Source of the DNA: Circinella minor
Taxonomy: Eukaryota > Mucoromycota > Mucoromycetes > Mucorales > Lichtheimiaceae
Reading direction: 5' to 3'
Length of the DNA: 64,000 bases
NCBI GenBank assembly: GCA_016758965.1
Contig: JAEPRB010000159.1
Coordinates: forward strand, 1 to 64,000
Shown: positions 51,293 to 63,678 of the stretch, one piece after another
Layout: every line of letters begins with the position of its first letter
How positions within the stretch are numbered: the stretch's first letter is position 1
Position numbers and translations under genes: made by a program
The notes under the pieces: model-generated
Database searches by the model: none
What the model was told of the DNA's origin: nothing
The model's input: only the letters and a program-made list of their open reading frames with translations

Positions 51293-51962
51293 TCTCTTGT
51301 TCTGGGATGCTTATGAATTGATTTTTTGCTCCTAGCAAGAACGGGGTGGAGGGTTACTATTATCAGTAATATATTATACTATCTTTAATTACTTATTATA
51401 GTGCTAATGCTCCCTTATTATTGTCATGTACGAAATGAGAAAATAGACTTATATAATTATTTTGACAAGAATTAAAAATATGATAAATAAGATATATTAG
51501 AATTAGCCAAGTTGTCGCCGATATCTTTGAAAGCTGGTATTATATGCAGGCAGCTTGCATATTTGCTTTTTTGCATGACGGTTTGGGGAAAAAGGAGGGA
51601 GGGGAAATGAGGAAAGGCCAATAACATGCGGGGGCTCATTTAAAAAAATCATCAGGGATTTGAACCAAAAAAAAAAAAATGATGGGGAGTAACAAATGAT
51701 AATGAATACTTGGGCCCGATGACAATAAGAAAAAAAGCATAGTTAACCGAGGGTGAAAAAAGTAGCAGAGGATAATTTCAGATTAATTAGAGAAGGAAAA
51801 TGAAATGTAACTCACTGAAATCCAGTGTTCGTTTTTTCTTTCTCTTTTTCTCTCGTTATCTTTGCTGGGAAGAAGAAAGGAATAATAACAATACAATGTG
51901 TAAGTACAAATTCAATAAGTAAACTTCATGCGGGGATCCAATCGTGGTAGCCATAGCCCCAA

Positions 51963-52003
51963 TGACGTGATTGGCAATGAGGATGTCGCAGTGATTGCGA
52001 CAT
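51963..52003. promoter_or_regulatory. TGACGTGA site with perfect hairpin upstream of bZIP gene
   Basis: TGACGTGA (51963-51970) is a CRE-type half site. It is followed by the perfect inverted repeat ATGTCGCA-GTGAT-TGCGACAT (51983-52003). A second TGACGT lies at 52170. They sit 600-800 bp upstream of a gene encoding a bZIP factor, whose class commonly binds such sites. Autoregulation is inference. Confidence 0.35.
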
Positions 52004-52557
52004 TATTGGCCTTTGTATACGGATGGGGATTCGTTGGTTTTTGTTTTCCTCTCATTCAACGTTATTTTTTTTTATAAAGTACTATAACAAGATTACTTAT
52101 TCTATACGGGAGATCGCCGTTATTATTATTATCGTTATATTTTATTATTCAAACTAGGTAGTTATCAGATGACGTTTTTGGAATAATAGTTCTACACGGT
52201 GTAGTCCCTCATTCATTCTTTTTTTTTAGCTGTACATTGTGTCGCCTATATCATCGTCACAACATTACGAGCATTTCCATCCGTAGTAAACGCCCCCCAT
52301 CTTTTTAAAATATATATTTATATTATTTCTAATACACTTATTTGCTTTGACACTTTAACTTATTAGTTAAACATTGGGTTTTTTCTACCCCTTTTTCTTT
52401 CTTTCTTTTTCTTTTCTTTTTTTTTCCAACCTTTTGTGTTCATATTTGTACTATTATTTGTTTTTCTTTTTTCTTATATTCGTGTATTATATAATTCAAG
52501 GTAACTTGATCATTTCCTTTTTGTTGTTGTTTAATATAACTGTGTTATGATGGTCGC

Positions 52558-52752
52558 TTGGGTATTTATTTATTTAAGTTTATCTCAATTTCAATTTCTC
52601 ACCTCTCTTTTCTCTTTTTTTCTTCCGGCTTTTTTTATTCTGTTTCCACACTCTCGTTATTTTATTTTTTTAGGAAAAAGGAAAACCTTGGTTCTTTTTA
52701 CTATCATCTAACAAAAGAAAAAAAAACGAAAGAAGAAAAAATATATGAATAA
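52558..52752 (+). other. Possible uORF in bZIP leader
   Basis: A short ORF ends 17 nt before the bZIP ATG. A separate ATGATG near 52547 opens another short frame that also closes before it. Long leaders with uORFs are typical of stress-responsive bZIP genes such as GCN4, cpc-1 and ATF4. Whether the transcript includes this stretch is unknown. The peptide is hydrophobic and low in complexity. Confidence 0.25.
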
Positions 52753-52769
52753 ATCGCCTTTATCAAGCG

Positions 52770-53516
52770 ATGCAACCCCAATCTTTTCCAGTATTATCTC
52801 CATTAGTAGAGCAACAACCGCCTGTTGAATCGCTTAATCAACTAATGGATCCTATATCCTTTCTTACCGAAACAGAAATGCAACAAGATCTTGATTTCTT
52901 TGCAAACACCCAATTTTCATACGATGCGCCACCTGCACCTGTTGTTATGAACGATCATTGTTGGAACAACAATAATAATCATGGTCCTAATGGTAATCCA
53001 TATTGTTACGATGCAACAACGCCAGGTTCCACTGGTGGTAATGGTGGTAACTATAGTAACGCCAGTGGATTATCCTCGCCGACAGCAACAACGCCCTCTT
53101 CCGGAACTTTTGGTGAAGAAGATGATGAACATTATCAAGAAAAGATGACACATCCATCCCATCCAGCTGGTCCTCCACAACAGCAACAACCAAAGTTATC
53201 AAAGGATGATAAGCGTAAACGGAATACGGCAGCAAGCGCACGCTTCCGGGTCAAGAAAAAGTTACGTGAGCAAGCTCTTCAGCGTACCGCATATGAAATG
53301 ACAGAAAAGAGCAAGCGTTTGGAAACACATATCCAGGATTTGGAACGCGAGATCAAATGGCTCAAGGCATTGGTTGTGGAAAAGAGTGAAGGACGTTTGG
53401 AACAGTTAGTTAGCGAACGGCCTATGCCAACAGTTCAGTATTCACCTTGTGCGTATCAACCACCGTCATCTCTTTTACAAGACGACGACGACAACAACGA
53501 AAATGACATTTATTAG
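52770..53516 (+). CDS. bZIP transcription factor, CYS3/ZIP1 type
   Basis: Single-exon 248-aa protein. The N-terminus is acidic/hydrophobic (MDPISFLTETEMQQDLDFFA) and looks like an activation segment. The middle is Asn/Gly/Ser-rich. The basic region KDDKRKRNTAASARFRVKKK (about 148-167) is the pattern of the fungal CYS-3 / fission-yeast Zip1 class, with the NTAASARFR core where classical bZIPs have NxxAAxxCR. A short zipper follows (YEMTEKSKRLETHI, DLEREIKWLKALVVEKS). CYS-3 activates sulphur-assimilation genes in Neurospora and Zip1 mediates cadmium/sulphur responses. Assignment to either role here is inference. The leader may carry uORFs, and TGACGT sites lie upstream. Confidence 0.85.
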   Translation: MQPQSFPVLSPLVEQQPPVESLNQLMDPISFLTETEMQQDLDFFANTQFSYDAPPAPVVMNDHCWNNNNNHGPNGNPYCYDATTPGSTGGNGGNYSNASGLSSPTATTPSSGTFGEEDDEHYQEKMTHPSHPAGPPQQQQPKLSKDDKRKRNTAASARFRVKKKLREQALQRTAYEMTEKSKRLETHIQDLEREIKWLKALVVEKSEGRLEQLVSERPMPTVQYSPCAYQPPSSLLQDDDDNNENDIY

Positions 53517-53949
53517 ATCCTTTCTTTATTATTATTATATGGTTTATTCTATTTCTCTCTTTTTTTTCTTCTTTTCTCTCAACCTTTTTATTTTCTTTTC
53601 CTACGTATATTGATATATGCATCTTTATCTCTTTCTCTTTTGTTTTTCGTTTAGCCCCCTTTTACATTCTTCTTTTTTTCTTCTTTCTATTCAGTTTTGA
53701 ACGATGCTATATGCCTTTCTTTTTCTTCTTCTTTATATGTTACTTCTTTTTCTTTATCATTATCAACAGAATATATATATATATATATTATATGCAACAC
53801 TTTTTTTTGAATGCGACTTCCACATCTCTTAAAAAACGACAAAACCAACTCTTTTATTTATCTCCCCCTTCGCTCTTGTTTGTTTTATCTTTTATCTTTT
53901 TTTATTCTTATTATTTTATTTTATTTTTTAAAAAAAAGAAGCAAATTAA
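53517..53949. other. Convergent spacer, bZIP/ZNHIT3
   Basis: 433 bp of T-rich DNA between two 3' ends. Apparent Phe-rich ORFs are homopolymer artefacts. No gene. Confidence 0.55.
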
Positions 53950-54809
53950 TCAATTATGCTCATGACCTGTTGTCTTTAGGAGCAATTGAATGAATTCTTC
54001 AAGCTTTGGATCAGCAGTACGAGCTGTATCTATTTCCTTCTCTGGTTCAATTGATCGATCGATTCGAGTGACCCAATCTCGTATTTGAGGGTCTTGGAGA
54101 TACTTCACTACCTCAGGCGAATGTGCTATATATCAATATTGTTTTTATTTATATGTGATTTTCATTTTAGTCATTTTCGTTGTATATAGTTATCATTATT
54201 TTAATTTTTTTTCTCTATGTAAATCTTTCTTTTTTCATAATATAATAATGTTATTATACCCTCTTTTTTTTATTTTACCTAGCGAAGTAAGTTGATTGAG
54301 TGTTAACCGACTTGTATCATCTTCATCAGTATTATCAGTTGGTAATTTTTTTCGTTCGATATTCTCTAAATATGTCGAATAGTATTGAAGTTCATTAACT
54401 TATTTACGATTAAAATAAATTTCATTATATATAACGCTCATCGTAATAATTACCTGCTGACGATAATGACGGAACAGCCGCCTGTGCTGCAGGTGGCTGG
54501 CATGGTTCTACTGAAAAAAGAAATCGGAGATAAGAAGATCGCCCAAATTCCTTCTTTTGTTTATCAAGTTACACACACATATTTACTTACACTTGTGATT
54601 TTTGAAGCACGCGATCGAGCAACTTTTTTTTTAATAATTTCATAATGTCAACAATTTCAATTAAAAGAATTCTTTCTGATTAGTAAATTAGTAAATAAGA
54701 TTGAAAGTAGAAGAAAAATAAAAAATAAAATACATTCTTACTATGGTACTTTACAAATTGGACATTTGTATTTACTTTCTTGATCAGTACAGATCCCGCA
54801 CACGACCAT
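53950..54809 (-). CDS. Zinc-finger HIT domain protein 3 (ZNHIT3/HIT1-like)
   Basis: Five small exons (54809-54742, 54622-54591, 54510-54454, 54365-54279, 54125-53950) give 139 aa. The HIT zinc finger is split across exons 1-2: CGICTDQESKYKCPICKVPY joined to CSIACFKNHK, supplying the Cys/His ligands. The C-terminal half has the ZNHIT3 segment (SPEVVKYLQDPQIRDWVTRI and FIQLLLKTTGHEH). ZNHIT3/Hit1 stabilises Rsa1/NUFIP during box C/D snoRNP assembly in the nucleus. The 32-nt second exon makes the gene easy to miss. It is divergent from NAA20 across 268 bp. Confidence 0.85.
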
Positions 54810-55077
54810 AATGTTTTATTGTTTGTACTGGAAGAAAAAAGAAAAAAATGTTTTATAAAAATCTGTGTTATATTATTAGTTTTTATTGATACATTTATTT
54901 ATTTACCCTATTACTTTCTTGATAAACTTACCCGTACAGATTTTTTTATGCAAGTGCGCAAATAAAGTTGGTTGCTAGGTTACAGTAGTGTTTTTTTTTT
55001 TGAGTCTGCAAATTTTCTTATAAGAACTCAGCATAACAAAAAGTCGAGTGATCATTACGTTGAACTATACTTTAAAA
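54810..55077. promoter_or_regulatory. Bidirectional promoter ZNHIT3/NAA20
   Basis: 268 bp between the two divergent start codons must contain both promoters and both leaders. GGTTGCTAGGTTACAGTAG (about 54969-54988) is the only GC-richer stretch. Confidence 0.5.
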
Positions 55078-56058
55078 ATGAGTTTGTTGAGACGATTCAA
55101 GGCAACTGATTTATTTGAATTCAATAACGTGTAAAGATTTCGGTTTTTTTTAATATTACGATTATTTTATCTTTTAAGTATAACAAAGTTATTAAATTTC
55201 TTTTTGATGTTTATGTTCACAGTAATCTCGATGTCTTGACCGAAACAGCAAGTAGTAACCGAATTGCACTTTACGCGCCTTTTCTTTCTCTTATATTCGT
55301 TATATTAACATAGACAATTTTTATTTTATTTTTTTATTAGTATAATATTTCATTTTATTTACAATATCTTGCACAATGGCCTGATTTATTCTGTGTACAG
55401 ATGTCAACACAAGATCGTCTTATGGGTTATGGTAATATACTCAATGATAAGGACTACAAGCAAAACAAAAATAAATATATCGCATATTAAAATGTTTATA
55501 TATATTTAGTGATGGGTAAAGCTGAAGGTACAGGCAAAAACTGGCATGGTCACGTAACAGCTATTACAGTTGCTCCCGAATATCGTCGATTAGGTTTAGC
55601 AGATGGCATGATGAATTTGCTCGAAGAAGTATCCGAAAACACGTAGGTGTATACATACATATAATATAATATAAAATAAACAATAAACATAAACTGATAA
55701 CAAAAAAAAAATATAATTATTATCAGATATAATGGATGGTTTGTGGATCTATATGTGCGTGCATCCAATGCGGTAGCAATAGGAATGTATCGTAAATTTG
55801 GTTATTCTGTTTATCGTCGTGTAAGGAATTATTATTCTGGGGCGACAAATGAAGATGCTTATGGTAAGAGTAAACGAGTTTAATTTATTATATTATATAG
55901 AAGGGACTTGAGAGAAATAAATGGATGTATTAAGACAATACAATATCTTTTAAATAGACATGCGGAAACCGTTACCAAGGGATAAGAAAAAAGAAACCAT
56001 ACGCGATAATGGTGAAAATGTATATGTTAATCCAGAAGACCTGGACTCATGGCGTTAG
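55078..56058 (+). CDS. NAA20: NatB catalytic subunit NAA20/NAT3
   Basis: Six exons (55078-55130, 55223-55247, 55341-55431, 55510-55642, 55727-55863, 55958-56058) give 179 aa. The start MSLLRRFKATDLFEFNN leads through VNLDVLTET to YNISFYLQYLAQWPDLF, the standard Naa20 opening. The acetyl-CoA site is APEYRRLGLA (R/QxxGxG/A motif), preceded by HGHVTAITV. FVDLYVRASNAVAIGMYRKF and YSVYRR are also diagnostic. The enzyme, with Naa25, acetylates nascent proteins starting Met-Asp/Glu/Asn/Gln, including actin and tropomyosin. Keeping the conserved TET|Y junction requires a GC donor (GCAAGT) for intron 2, and exon 2 is only 25 nt. Confidence 0.93.
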
Positions 56059-56334
56059 GACTATCATCAGTAGTAGTAGCATTTTTTTTCTCTTTGATAA
56101 ATAAAACGATATAATCTGTTTGACAGCTTGAATAAAACGTTGGCAGCAAATAATTTCGTTACTATGTAAAGCTCGCTGCCCAATCATATGAGCGGAGTTC
56201 TGCCAGTGTAAAGACGCGTAATGTCTTTAAGTGGGAGGAGGGGAGGGGGAGAGGTGTATTACGCTCACTTTATTCTTTTTTCTTCTACGATCCACCTTCT
56301 TTTTTAATTTCCAATCTCATAAATCTTATTTAGC
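56059..56334. other. Spacer with TAAAGAC/GTCTTTA inverted repeat
   Basis: 276 bp upstream of RPN6. A perfect 7-bp inverted repeat TAAAGAC...GTCTTTA spans 56209-56229, followed by a G-rich run (about 56231-56250). The yeast proteasome element GGTGGCAAA was looked for and not found. Confidence 0.45.
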
Positions 56335-58416
56335 ATGGTCGTAGCTACACAAAAAAACGTTGAACCACCAACTGAACGTCTTCAACAAGCAGAAGAATTA
56401 AAAAATGCAAAACAGATTGAGCAAGCCATTGCTTTATACAACTCAGTTTTGTCAGAAAAAGCCGCGAATGAAGAAGTATTGAAAGAGCAAGAATTTGCTC
56501 TTATTCATCTCGGACAACTTTATCGTGACCTTGGGTAATCAAAGAACGAAAAGAATACTGATTTGGATTTTCAATGTCCATTAAAATTCTTAGTGTGTGG
56601 CAAAAATCTAATCAGATGGATTCAATATTATATTTATATAAAAATAGATTGGCTCAGGAACTTGCTGGTTTGATTCGATCATCACATACATTTATGGGTT
56701 CTATTGCTAAAGCAAAGACTGCTAAATTAAGTAAGTATATCCGTATACAGAACAAAAAGAATAAGAGGAATAGCAAAAGAAGTAAATAGTAGCTAATAAT
56801 ATATTAATAATAATAATAACAAATAGTTCGCACAATGATTGATTATTTTGGCGCCATACCCAACTGCTTACCACTTCAAATCGACGTATGCAAAGAAACA
56901 ATTGCTTGGTCTGTGGAAGAAAAGCGTATCTTTTTAAAGCAGTCATTAGAAACACGTCTTGTCGCACTTTATCTCGATAACAAAATGTATCACGAGTCAC
57001 TTAATTTGATTTCTCAATTGCTCAAGGAGTTGAAGCGTTTGGATGATAAAATGGTGTTGGTTGAAGTACAATTGTTAGAAAGCAGAGTATGCCATGCTTT
57101 ACGAAATTTACCAAAATCAAGAGTAAGATAATATATTGCGTATGGAGTAGGCGGGAAGGAATTTATATAATATCCAATTTTCTGAAAGTTAAACTGTGTT
57201 AATCAACGCTAACTTATTATTATTAGGCTGCACTCACATCAGCACGAACATCGGCAAATGCTATTTATTGTCCACCTCTTTTACAAGCTGCTTTGGATAT
57301 GCAATCAGGTGTTTTGCATTCTGAAGAAAAGGATTATAAAACTGCCTATTCTTATTTTTTCGAAGCATTTGAAGGATATTCTAGTCAAGACGATCCCATT
57401 GCTGTTTTGGCATTAAAGTATATGCTTTTGTGTAAAATCATGCTTAGCTTGGTAATGTATTATTATTAAATAATGGGGAGGAAAAGGTAGGAGGTTTTTG
57501 AATATAAAAACTAACATATATATATATATATATATCAGCCTGAAGATATCCATTCCATTCTTGGTGGTAAGGTTGCATTGCGATATTCTGGTGCTGATAT
57601 CGAAGCAATGAAGGCAGTTGCTACTGCACATCAAAACAGAAATTTGCAAGAGTTTGAAACTGCTCTTGCTACTTACACTAATGGTAAAGAAAAAAAGAAT
57701 TTTGTTTTAATGATATGAAAAAAAAAGATGTTTGAGTTTTGAAATAGAAAGAAACTAATACGTGAATGGATTGATTATTATAATCTTAGAACTTAACGAC
57801 GATCCTATCATTCGTACTCAACTTGCAGCCCTTTATGACACACTTCTCGAACAAAATCTTGTCCGTATCATCGAACCTTTCTCTCGAGTAGAAATTTCTC
57901 ATATTGCAGATGTCGTTAAGCTTCCAACACAACAAGTTGAGAACAAGTATATATTACCATTTTATTTTTAATTTGATTACGAAATAATGAAAAGAGGAAG
58001 AGAGGGTGGAAGATTTGTTTATTTAAACTGAAATATTATTATTATTTTTTATTATAGGTTATCACAAATGATTTTGGATAAGGCATTCCATGGTATTCTT
58101 GATCAAGGTGCAGGATGTTTAATTGTATTTGATGAACCAGAAGAAGATGTAAGTTATCTTATTATTTCACAATAATATACTCGCGGTGAACTATTGATTA
58201 TTGATGAACATATAAATTTGGTTATATAACTATAGAAAACATATGAAACTGCTATTGAAACACTCAAGCAAGTTGATAAAGTTGTCTCCAGTTTGTACGA
58301 AAAGGTAAGATAGATAATATATTATTTTTGATAATGAGTAAAAGAAATATATTAATGCGATTTATTATTTTTTTCTTTTTTTTTTTTTTTTGTTGTAGGC
58401 TGCAAAACTTTCTTAA
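56335..58416 (+). CDS. RPN6: 26S proteasome lid subunit RPN6 (PSMD11)
   Basis: Nine exons (56335-56534, 56648-56730, 56827-57122, 57227-57451, 57539-57683, 57790-57946, 58058-58148, 58236-58304, 58399-58416) give 427 aa, as expected for the family. The N-terminal half is a TPR-like helical solenoid with KAKTAKLIRTMIDYF and [18 protein letters not shown]. The C-terminal PCI domain contains [31 protein letters not shown] and [20 protein letters not shown]. Rpn6 clamps the lid to the 20S core through the ATPase base. The final exon encodes only five residues plus stop. Confidence 0.95.
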
Positions 58417-58536
58417 TGGTTTTGCAAATTATATTGATGTAGAAAAAAAATTATGATGGATCAAATTTACAAATATACGGTTTTCTTTTTTCCTTTTTTT
58501 TTTCGTTGTATATGTGTATATGTGTGATTAGTGTTG

Positions 58537-59835
58537 TTATTGTTGTGCACATTGTACACCTGGACCACCTTGACCTTCTTCATCTTCATCGATATCCATA
58601 GGATGGGGATGGTTATGAGCACGTGATTGCTGTTGTTCACTTGCATCTTGCATGGTAACTTCTTCAGGTTGTTTATTACCATTGGGAGGTAAACTGGGTC
58701 GCTGAGGCAAAATAGATTCCAATCTTGTAATTGTATCACCATCGGTCCAATTAGGAGGTGGAAAATCGACAACAAATTTGACGAACATATTACCCTTATC
58801 ATGATGACGATACGTGGGCATACCTTCATGCTCAATCACTTTAACTTGACCTGGTCGAATAGCCTCACCAGGTTTGATAGTCACGATTAAAACACGATCA
58901 TCCAGATGGGGTATTGAGAACCGACCTCCAGCAAGTGAAGTAAGTAAATCAATTTTGGCTTCATATACAAGATCATTTCCTTTACGTATGAAATGAGCAT
59001 GTGGTTTTTGATCCAACACAATAACTACATCACCCGGTTCAATACCAGGTGCCTGATCTCCTTCACCAGCAAATGTGATCTTTTGTCCATCCCGCATTCC
59101 TTTATCGATATGTACTTCAAATACTTTACGATCATTCACAACTTTTTTACCATTACAAGTCTTGCACTTGTTCTTTTCATCAATGATTTCACCTTGTCCA
59201 TGGCATTCTGAGCATGGTTGTTGAACTTGCTGTACCATGGGACCCATTTGACGCATGGAAACAGTATAACCAGTACCTTTACACTTGGTACATTCTTTTA
59301 CAGCACCTTCCTTGCCACCTCGCCCTTCACAATCTTTACAAATAACGTGCTTTTGAACAGCAATCTTGCTTGTCCTGCCATTGTATAAATCTTCCAATGA
59401 TACTTTCATATGATGTACCATATCTCGTCCTCTACGCGGACCCGATCGTCCACCACCTTGACCAAAACCGAAGAGTTGTGAAAATAGATCATTGGCATCC
59501 ATAGCATCACTCATACCTGCGCCAGTTAATCCTTCTTCACCAAATTGATCATACATACGTCGTTTATCTGGATCGGATAAAACCTCATATGCATGTGATA
59601 TTTCTTTAAACTTGTCACCTGCATCTGGATTCTATTATTATAATTGGTTGATTATATATCCAAATACTTGTGTATATACCTTTGTGTGTATTTGTGTCTG
59701 TTATCTTGACTTTTTATTGTTTACCTTGTCTGGATGAAATTTTAATGCGAGTTTACGATATGCTTTTTTTAATTCACTCTCAGTTGCAGTTGGACTAACA
59801 CCCAAACTATCATAATATTTCGTCTCTTTCACCAT
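58537..59835 (-). CDS. YDJ1: Class A J-domain co-chaperone YDJ1
   Basis: Two exons (59835-59725, 59631-58537) give 401 aa. The J domain holds LALKFHPDK, with HPD at the end of exon 1. The Gly-rich linker is [14 protein letters not shown]. Four CxxCxGxG zinc repeats follow: [24 protein letters not shown] and CKTCNGKK. The client-binding C-terminal domains include [15 protein letters not shown]. The tail ends CAQQ, a CaaX box of farnesylation type as in yeast Ydj1. It delivers clients to, and stimulates, cytosolic Hsp70. It converges on RPN6 with 120 bp between stops. Confidence 0.96.
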
Positions 59836-61371
59836 TATGTTTATATATAATTAAGTAAATAGAATAGTAAAAAAATGTATATATATATATATAAAAAATA
59901 GAAGGGAAAGGAAAGTAACGGAATTTTAATTAAAGAGGGAAAAAAAAAAAGAGTTGTGTATGCCACTGCATAGTGAATTGTTGCCCATTGTTTTAGTTTA
60001 TAAATTTTTTCCGTTGAAACAAGTTGCTGATTTCATATTGAACTCGTATAATCCGCCGATATTTCTTTTTCAAATATATATTAGCAAGATTTTTTTTTTT
60101 CGATCTTTCAATCTCTTTCTTTAAATACTATAGTTCGGATTGTTGAGAAGACTAAACATTATAGAGCATTGAAAAAACATCAGATATATATCATCATCAA
60201 ATGGAATACAAATTCGATAAGAATAGCACTGCCACAGAACAAAAATTATGCATACGTAAATTTATAGAAAATAAATTTCAATTCAACATGGATCTACTAA
60301 TGTATTTCTAATTTAAGTTATGAATATATTTCTATTTAAAACGCATACGTACATACGTAATCATATTCAGATTGTTGAATTTGCTTTACGTATACAATTA
60401 AAATCTTGTTATCTGAAGATTACCGTCTCTTATCAAATGTTTCCAAACATGAATGTTGTTTAATAATACGATACGTATCATGATTATAAAGCTGTTATAT
60501 AAGTTCCGAAAGAGTGTGTAGAAACTCCTGAAAAGCAAATGGGTTACCCATTAGTGAATAATTGTAGTTACGCGGTGATCGATGTGTAAGGGATGCAAAT
60601 CTCGTGATCTACGTATCAATTACTTTCTTGGAAATAATTGATCATCAATGAATAGACCACTTTTCATCCGCTCAGGAAAATATGCAAAACAAACTAGTAC
60701 AATGCTTAGGATGGTAGTAAAAGAAGAAAAAGAAGTATAAATACTCAATTTGTAATATACATCTTATTCTAATGCATTGTCCAATATTGTGTAACATTTA
60801 GCACGTTTTGCATGAACACTGTATATATAACTAGAATATTCTATTGTTGCGTTATATGACACAGCATTTATTTATACTATGTAATATGAATTGATTAATT
60901 TAGCGCTACTCGACAAGCCAATAAAGCACCCAGTTATTATACACGTAATGCGATACATTATATATACAACGCTTCTCTTTATATTAATTAATAGTAGAAT
61001 ACGTGAATATGCATAAAGCTCTCGAATTATTATTAATATAAAACATTTGTACAAGTCATTTTATTACCTTTATATGGAGAAAAGCTGGAAATATCTAAAG
61101 TTTTATCCAAAGTTAGGTGACGTAATAAGGTTAAACAAATATACATAATAATAAAAAATGTAACAAGAAAGGGGAACAAAAGAAATTATAAGAAAGAAAA
61201 AATAGAAAGAAAAATAGATAGACTATAGGTAATCTATGGAAAACACAGTGTATCAATTTTCTTTTTTTGTTTCTGAATTAATAATCAATCATTAATAGCC
61301 AATTAGAGCTGCCAAAATATGATAACGCATGACTTCCTTTTATGGTATGTGATGTCTTCTCTTAATCGGGG

Positions 61372-61403
61372 TTGACGGAAGACGGGACTTTCTTTTCCGT
61401 CAA
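61372..61403. promoter_or_regulatory. Inverted repeat TTGACGGAA/TTCCGTCAA
   Basis: A perfect 9-bp inverted repeat with a 14-bp spacer, about 150 bp upstream of the old yellow enzyme start. It looks like a site for a dimeric regulator. Induction of the enzyme through it is inference. Confidence 0.4.
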
Positions 61404-61460
61404 AAATTAAGCAATTTGTTTTGTCAACATGTAGATCCCAAACCAACCAAAAAAAAAATT

Positions 61461-61473
61461 CTATATAAATAAA
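61461..61473 (+). promoter_or_regulatory. TATA box of the OYE gene
   Basis: CTATATAAATAAA lies about 80 bp before the ATG at 61552, the expected distance for a TATA element in a strongly inducible fungal gene. Confidence 0.5.
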
Positions 61474-61551
61474 CCACTTCTGATCTACTCATTTCTTTTA
61501 ATTATTTCAAACAACCCATTCGTACTCTTTATATACACATATATAATCGCT

Positions 61552-62840
<1,289 letters not shown>

Positions 62841-63678
62841 GATAGATACTATTATAACATTTTACATTTTAAGTTGTTTTACAATACTTTCATACCTTTA
62901 CATAAATAAATATATAAAAAGACTTTGAAAAATACCGTTTTGGAATCTCAATCATAACTAGCAATCCTTCCTCGCTTCGCGCCTGGTAGCAACAATATTC
63001 AAGGATGTACGTATAATACTTTTTGAGATTAAAAAAAAATCAGATATCACTGTAAAAAATCACAAATAATAATAATACGTAATAATACATACGTAATAAT
63101 AATAATGGCATGAATTAATTAAATCACGTATGAGAATATATTATACATGTTGTATGATATGGCATCCAAAAAAAAAAAAATAATAATCAATTAATACTTT
63201 TGTTTTAAACTGTTTCGAACCGCTTATTAAATTTTCTGTATTATGTGAAGAAACACATATATTATCTTGATACATTGTTTGTACTTGTTTGTCATCCCCT
63301 TTAAGCTATCTGGAGAAAAAAAAACAAGATACATACTAAGTTTTCTATATTAGTCTATTAATATAAATATATATTTGGAGTGCGTGTGTATTTACTGAAA
63401 AAAAAGTTGGGTAAATGAAAACTCGTATAAATAGGAATAGCGATTGCCTTATTATATTATATTTTTTTACAACACACGCCATTTCTAATTACACAGTACT
63501 ATTTCTTTCTTTTGTTTTTTTTTGTGCAGTAGTAAACAATTTGAAATTTCCTTTTTTGTGTACGTAAAAAGTTACTATTTTAATCATATAGAAAATGGAT
63601 GGGGAAAAAAGGACGTATAGGCTAAATTTATATTTATATCTATTTACAAGTGGTGTTTCTTTCTTCTACTATAATAAA
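62841..63678. other. Convergent spacer, OYE/DUF1772
   Basis: 838 bp between two 3' ends. AT-rich, with AAT repeats and three TACGTA motifs (about 63010, 63078, 63091). No gene. Confidence 0.5.

Larger units (their letters stand above)
49390..52769. other. Large intergenic region
   Basis: 3.4 kb with no strong gene. It is AT-rich with homopolymer runs and contains a weak two-exon ORF (51039-51292). The downstream part (51.9-52.77 kb) is probably the promoter and leader of the bZIP gene, with TGACGT sites and a hairpin. Confidence 0.5.
59836..61551. other. Divergent intergenic region YDJ1/OYE
   Basis: 1.7 kb of AT-rich DNA with no gene found. It is notable for repeated TACGTA palindromes (about 60257, 60350, 60357, 60387, 60471, 60613). 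It holds the YDJ1 promoter on the left and the old-yellow-enzyme promoter on the right. Confidence 0.55.

Noticed and set aside
60535..60560. ATGGGTTACCCAT palindrome
   Set aside because: A short single palindrome with no repeated partner or nearby gene. Not distinguishable from chance.
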